In this document: positions 11,263 to 13,016 of the stretch, in pieces | Layout of the letters: every line of letters starts with the position of its first letter | Position numbering within the stretch: the first letter of the stretch is position 1 | Assembly: GCA_015222255.1 (NCBI GenBank) | Contig: JADFUX010000098.1 | Span: 1 to 13,016, forward strand | Source of the DNA: Chloroflexota bacterium | GTDB taxonomy: Bacteria > Chloroflexota > Dehalococcoidia > GIF9 > AB-539-J10 | DNA length: 13,016 nt | Direction: 5' to 3' | The notes under the pieces: generated by a model | What the model saw: only the letters and a program-made list of their open reading frames with translations | Databases searched by the model: none | Told to the model about the DNA's origin: nothing | Program-made: the position numbers and the translations under genes

Positions 11263-12975
11263 ATGCGGATCCTACTTGTGGGTAACCCAAATGTGGGCAA
11301 AAGTGCCCTCTTTTCTCGGCTGACGGGCACGCGCATTATTACTTCCAACTATCCCGGCACTACTGTCGGCTTCACTACCGGATATCTGAAGTTGGGAGAA
11401 GGCCAAGCTCAAGTTATCGATGTCCCCGGTACCTATACCCTCGAACCAACTTCTAAGGCGGAAGAGGTGGCTGTGGAGATGCTCAAAGAGGGGGATTTAG
11501 TCATAGATGTCGTTGACGCCACCAATTTGGAGCGAAATCTCAATCTAACCTTGCAGTTGCTGGAGAGACAAATCCCGGTAATTGTTGCTCTCAACATGTG
11601 GGATGATACTCACCACCGAGGAATACATATTGACGCCGCCAAGCTGGAAGAACTTGTAGGCGTACCGGTGGTTCCTACGGTGGCGGTAACCGGCCAGGGA
11701 ATAAGAGAGTTAGCGAGGCGTCTTCCGGAAGCGAAGGTGCCCAAGACTACCTATTCTGGTTCTAGTAGCGATGAACGCTGGGCAAGAGTTGGCAACATCA
11801 CTAGCCAAGTGCAAACGTTGACCCATCGCCACCATACCTGGTATGAGCGTTTGGAAGATGCCAGCAATCATCCCATAAGTGGCTTTCTTATCGCCGTGCT
11901 GGTTCTCTTTGCCACCTTTTGGTTCATCCGATTTGTTGGCGAGGGAATCATTGGCTATGTGACGGACCCTCTATTCGAATATTTGTGGACTCCAGTCTTA
12001 ATGAAACTCAGCGTTGCTCTGGAGCCAGGGACTTTCTGGCATACCGTCTTGATAGGCAACCTTATTGGTGGGGAAATTGACTATTTTCAGTCGTTCGGTT
12101 TGTTGAGCACTGGACTCTACATCCCGCTTGCAGCAGTGCTACCGTACATCGTCTCTTTCTACCTGGCGTTAGGAATACTGGAAGACATTGGCTACCTGCC
12201 CCGTTTGGCAGTATTGATGGATACCATGTTCCACAGGTTGGGGCTACACGGTTACGCCATTATTCCCACCATCCTCGGCTTTGGATGCAACGTGCCTGCG
12301 GTCATGGCAACACGTATTCTGGAGAGCAGTAAACAAAGGTTTATTGCCGCTACTTTGATTTCTGTTGCCGTTCCCTGCGCGGCCTTGCAAGCTATGATAA
12401 TAGGAATGGTAGGGCAGCAGGGTGTTCAATACGTAGCTATCGTCTACGGCAGTTTGTTTGCATCTTGGGTTATCATAGGGCTCATCCTTAATCGTACCGT
12501 GAAGGGATTCAGCCCGGAACTTCTGCTCGAGATTCCGCCCTATCGCTTGCCGCTGTGGCGTGTCGTCGGCCAGAAGCTCTGGCTCCGCGTCTCCGGCTTT
12601 CTCAAAGAAGCTTTGCCCATAGTCCTGGGCACCGTGCTTGTGGTGAATATTCTCTATGCTGTAGGAGCTTTCGATGCTATTGCTAATCTTTTCAGTCCGA
12701 TATTGACGACGCTGTTGGGCCTGCCCCAGGAGACAGTTGTAGCCCTGGCTATTGGCTTTTTGCGTAAGGACGTGGCTATGGGCATGCTAGCTCCCTTAGC
12801 GCTAACGGCCAAGCAACTGGTTATCAGCAGTACGGTTCTAGCTATGTCTTTCCCCTGCGTAGCTACCTTTGTGGTACTGGCTCGGGAGCTAGGTGCGAGA
12901 AGGACGCTTATAGCTACTGGAGTAATGATAGCAGCGGCACTAACCGTGGGTAGCCTCCAGAACCTGATCTTGTGA
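11263..12975 (+). CDS. feoB: Ferrous iron transporter FeoB
   Basis: 570 residues, shorter than the 770-residue E. coli protein. FeoB imports Fe2+ across the cytoplasmic membrane, gated by a GTPase domain. The G domain is complete: GNPNVGKS (7-14), switch I PGTTV (31-35), DVPG (53-56), NMWD (111-114) and VTGQG (142-146). A short linker with THRHHTWYERLED leads to the membrane region (from about 205) with roughly eight to nine helices. Within it are the two family gate segments, ILEDIGYLPRLAVLMD followed by GFGCNVPAVMATR (Cys342), and SFPCVATFVVLARELGA (Cys532). The protein ends soon after the last helix, so a long C-terminal cytoplasmic tail is missing. ATG 11263 is only 2 bases from AGAAGG, but it places the P-loop correctly. 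Confidence 0.98.
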   Translation: MRILLVGNPNVGKSALFSRLTGTRIITSNYPGTTVGFTTGYLKLGEGQAQVIDVPGTYTLEPTSKAEEVAVEMLKEGDLVIDVVDATNLERNLNLTLQLLERQIPVIVALNMWDDTHHRGIHIDAAKLEELVGVPVVPTVAVTGQGIRELARRLPEAKVPKTTYSGSSSDERWARVGNITSQVQTLTHRHHTWYERLEDASNHPISGFLIAVLVLFATFWFIRFVGEGIIGYVTDPLFEYLWTPVLMKLSVALEPGTFWHTVLIGNLIGGEIDYFQSFGLLSTGLYIPLAAVLPYIVSFYLALGILEDIGYLPRLAVLMDTMFHRLGLHGYAIIPTILGFGCNVPAVMATRILESSKQRFIAATLISVAVPCAALQAMIIGMVGQQGVQYVAIVYGSLFASWVIIGLILNRTVKGFSPELLLEIPPYRLPLWRVVGQKLWLRVSGFLKEALPIVLGTVLVVNILYAVGAFDAIANLFSPILTTLLGLPQETVVALAIGFLRKDVAMGMLAPLALTAKQLVISSTVLAMSFPCVATFVVLARELGARRTLIATGVMIAAALTVGSLQNLIL

Positions 12976-12976
12976 G

Positions 12977-13016
12977 ATGCGCGCCTACGTCGTTTTCCTT
13001 TGGAATGCTTGCCAAA
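12977..13016 (+). CDS. Possible start of a next gene, cut by window end
   Basis: One base after the feoB stop an ATG opens a frame (MRAYVVFLWNACQ) that runs to the window edge. Thirteen codons cannot identify a protein, and there is no independent ribosome site other than sequence inside feoB. A second in-frame-independent ATG at about 13005 is also possible. I list it only because the tight spacing would fit a further feo-operon gene. Confidence 0.15.
   Translation, partial: MRAYVVFLWNACQ

Noticed and set aside
1..13016. CRISPR array, phage, transposase or toxin-antitoxin module
   Set aside because: No regularly spaced repeats, integrase, transposase or toxin-like pair was seen on either strand.

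Overview
The window looks like a chromosomal stretch from a bacterium of the Chloroflexota, most likely Dehalococcoidia-like. This placement is inference. It rests on the order tRNA-tuf-rpmG-secE-nusG-rplKAJL with no rpoB/rpoC after rplL, on an EF-Tu with a four-cysteine insert, and on the compact hyp operon. Nothing here proves a species. Almost everything is housekeeping or metal/hydrogenase physiology. I see no phage, transposase, CRISPR or toxin-antitoxin locus.

Layout. (1) 2-178: 3' end of a Sir2-family NAD-dependent deacylase on the + strand. (2) 376-780, minus: a small three-helix membrane protein with HLHHW and YSDWH motifs, function unknown. (3) 1125-4317, minus: an overlapping operon hypC-hypD-hypE-hydrogenase maturation protease-acpS. 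HypC, HypD and HypE build the Fe(CN)2CO centre of [NiFe] hydrogenase, the protease trims the large subunit after nickel insertion, and AcpS activates acyl carrier protein. A good sigma70-type promoter lies almost on top of the hypC start codon, so the mRNA is probably near-leaderless. (4) 4318-5119: an 800-base region with a hairpin repeat and an HTH-like reading frame interrupted by a stop codon. (5) 5075-10132, plus: a strong promoter, then tRNA-Thr(TGT), tRNA-Tyr(GTA), tRNA-Thr(GGT), tuf, rpmG, secE, nusG, rplK, rplA, a 138-base leader (probable L10 autoregulatory leader), rplJ, rplL and a small two-helix membrane protein. (6) 10173-12975, plus: an iron-regulation and uptake module. It holds a DtxR-family repressor gene with a near-perfect palindromic operator at its own promoter, a second related palindrome downstream of it, a possible 58-residue small ORF, then feoA and feoB.

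How it works together. Regions 4-5 form a translation/transcription supply operon: elongation factor, its tRNAs, stalk proteins, the SecE translocon subunit and NusG. Region 6 is a self-contained ferrous-iron circuit, and iron is what the hydrogenase assembly genes of region 3 consume. The best leads are the matched DtxR operators, the mixed MntR/DtxR metal-ligand set of the repressor, the small ORF between operator 2 and feoA, the Cys4 insert in EF-Tu, and the interrupted HTH ORF upstream of the tRNA promoter. None amounts to a clearly new system on sequence evidence alone.
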